Assembly: GCA_910592205.1 (NCBI GenBank)
Contig: CAJVPJ010000283.1
Location: 1-30,888 of the forward strand
Direction: 5' to 3'
Origin: Paraglomus occultum
Taxonomy: Eukaryota > Glomeromycota > Glomeromycetes > Paraglomerales > Paraglomeraceae
Length of the DNA: 30,888 bases
A program made the translations under genes and the position numbers. The number at the start of each line of letters is the position of its first letter. The first letter of the stretch is position 1. The notes under the pieces are model-generated. The model was not told the origin of the DNA, did no database searches, and saw only the letters and a list, made by a program, of their open reading frames with translations. Positions 29,881-30,888 of the stretch are shown piece after piece.

Positions 29881-30447
29881 CAACTGAGGTACAACATTAT
29901 TGACTAACAGAAGTCAAAAAATTCTAAGGACTATTGTTATAGACAATACCACGTAATAAGAAATCAGCTGAAGAAATTAAAAAAAAAATGTTGAAATTTA
30001 ATATTAAATTTTCCACAAAACCATTACTATTACGAAAAATTGTACCAAAATGCAGATTCTTTGTATGCCAGCTCATAAATGTAAACGATTAGCAAAGCTT
30101 GAAATAAAGTACTGAAAAGCGAGATTGGACTGTTCGAAAATGGTAATCTGTCATATGGAATGATAAAAGTCTAGGTCTTGGAAAATCCTAGTACCAGATT
30201 TAATATTGATAATTTGGTCCCAACAGTGAAATTTTGAGTTGATAAAATTTACAGAATTTAGCAAAGAAAGGAATTTCGTCCGAATATGTTATTTATATTA
30301 ATAGCCTAACTCTGTTTTTTAGGCCAATTCCGATTACCAAACAAGAAGCAGTCGCAAAAGAAAATGAAGATAATATTAATATGTCGAAAGGAAAAAGTTA
30401 CTTTCTTCTCGAACAGATGAGTGAGAATCTTCGGAAGAGGTATTAGT

Positions 30448-30492
30448 ATGGGTAATATAAAATCTAGAACGCGAGATAACTTATCAGAAGAG
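30448..30492 (+). CDS. Possible first exon with an N-myristoylation-type start
   Basis: An ATG gives M-G-N-I-K-S-R-T-R-D-N-L-S-E-E and then a GTAAAG donor-like site at 30493. M-G-x-x-x-S fits the N-myristoyltransferase consensus. No acceptor or following exon could be fixed before the window ends. The adjoining upstream frame (about 30324-30440, with M-S-K-G-K-S-Y-F-L-L-E-Q-M) is also coding-like. Low confidence. Confidence 0.15.
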
Positions 30493-30670
30493 GTAAAGTT
30501 TTATTCGATATCCATGAGCTACACAGTAGCGTATTAGTATTTTCTGTGTCCAATCCATATAATTTACTTCACATGAAATAAATTTTCTCGAAATGAGTAT
30601 ATTAGGATCTTTATTGTTATAGGGTGTTTTTTTTTTTTTTTTCGTTTTTTATAGGAAAAGCATTATCCAT

Positions 30671-30772
30671 GTTACACACATCCGACATGTCGAAATATTT
30701 TCTTTTTTAGGGTAGTATAATTTGATAAACTGGGTGAAATTAGAAATGTGTAACATGTCGGATGTGTGTAAC
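30671..30772. repeat. Perfect 20-bp inverted repeat
   Basis: GTTACACACATCCGACATGT at 30671-30690 is exactly inverted at 30753-30772, with 62 bp of AT-rich sequence between. The length and perfection suggest a recent small element or a repeat kept by function; no open frame lies between the arms. Confidence 0.8.
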
Positions 30773-30815
30773 GTCTGATAAACGTAAACCGAACGCAAGC
30801 TTCGTTCTCGACATA

Positions 30816-30888
30816 CACTCACTGGACAAAAGTCTACGTAATTTTTGTCGATCACATAGTAAAACATATGAAAAATCTATTTTTTCGA
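30816..30888 (+). mobile_element. Left end of a Tc1/mariner-type element, cut by the window edge
   Basis: A TA (30814-30815) precedes CACTCACTGGACAAAAGTC. From about 30839 the sequence tracks the inverted right arm of the 14970-15432 element: a 'gatca' core, then agtaaaacatatgaaaaatc, then 'tcttttcga' read here as 'tattttttcga'. The same family therefore recurs 15 kb away. Coding content lies beyond the window, if there is any. Confidence 0.65.

Noticed and set aside
1-30888. CRISPR array, rRNA genes or bacterial-type operons
   Set aside because: No regularly spaced identical repeats, no rRNA sequence, and genes are spliced with long AT-rich spacers, so the DNA is eukaryotic.

Overview
This is AT-rich eukaryotic DNA, most likely from a fungus. 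The best clue to lineage is a pair of related kinase-like genes. They have four exons, short GT-AG introns (61-89 nt), Cys-Xaa2-Cys clusters, a W-T-S-N-N...L-D-E-L/F-I...E-W-I motif and a TKL-like kinase domain with H-C-D-L-H-G-G-N. I associate that combination with the very large kinase family of arbuscular mycorrhizal fungi (Glomeromycotina, Rhizophagus-like). The abundance of decayed Helitron, pogo/CENP-B and Tc1-type elements fits such a genome. The assignment is inference from family resemblance; no search was run.

Layout. About 0.5-2.9 kb: decayed Helitron coding region, minus strand. 3.9-6.3 kb: kinase-like copy 1, plus strand, with two frame breaks and substituted catalytic residues, then a stray kinase fragment. 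7.6-8.2 kb: end of an unrecognised spliced gene with one membrane segment. 8.4-9.9 kb: coding-like but broken block, minus strand. 11.0-11.75 kb: degenerate minus-strand ORFs. 11.9-17.3 kb: transposon-rich zone with a TA-bounded pogo-like element (itself carrying a small nested element), two more pogo/CENP-B transposase remnants, a near-palindromic 463-bp foldback element, a second deleted scrap of the same Helitron, and an acidic hypothetical ORF. 17.4-17.9 kb: a ~135-bp direct duplication. 18.7-21.0 kb: kinase-like copy 2, with an intact kinase domain and one frame break near the N-terminus. 21.66-22.2 kb: Tc1/mariner remnant. 22.2-25.3 kb: no confident gene. 25.3-25.8 kb: a compact three-exon gene for a 103-residue secreted or anchored acidic protein with DDPS repeats. 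25.8-30.9 kb: largely gene-poor, with hairpins, a degenerate short-repeat block, a perfect 20-bp inverted repeat and the edge of another Tc1-like element.

How the parts relate. The two kinase copies share strand, exon phases, intron positions and even intron-end sequence, so they descend from one duplicated four-exon gene. Each lies downstream of remnants of the same Helitron region in the same orientation, suggesting a Helitron-plus-kinase segmental duplication or Helitron-assisted movement. Copy 1 has changed its glycine loop, beta-3 lysine, catalytic aspartate and DFG glycine; copy 2 keeps them. The most attractive intact small gene is the 25.3-kb secreted-protein gene, which looks effector-like or wall-anchored but has no assigned function. 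I found no convincing new multi-gene system. The best leads are the repeated N-terminal module of the kinases, the DDPS-repeat secreted protein, and the link between Helitron and kinase duplication.
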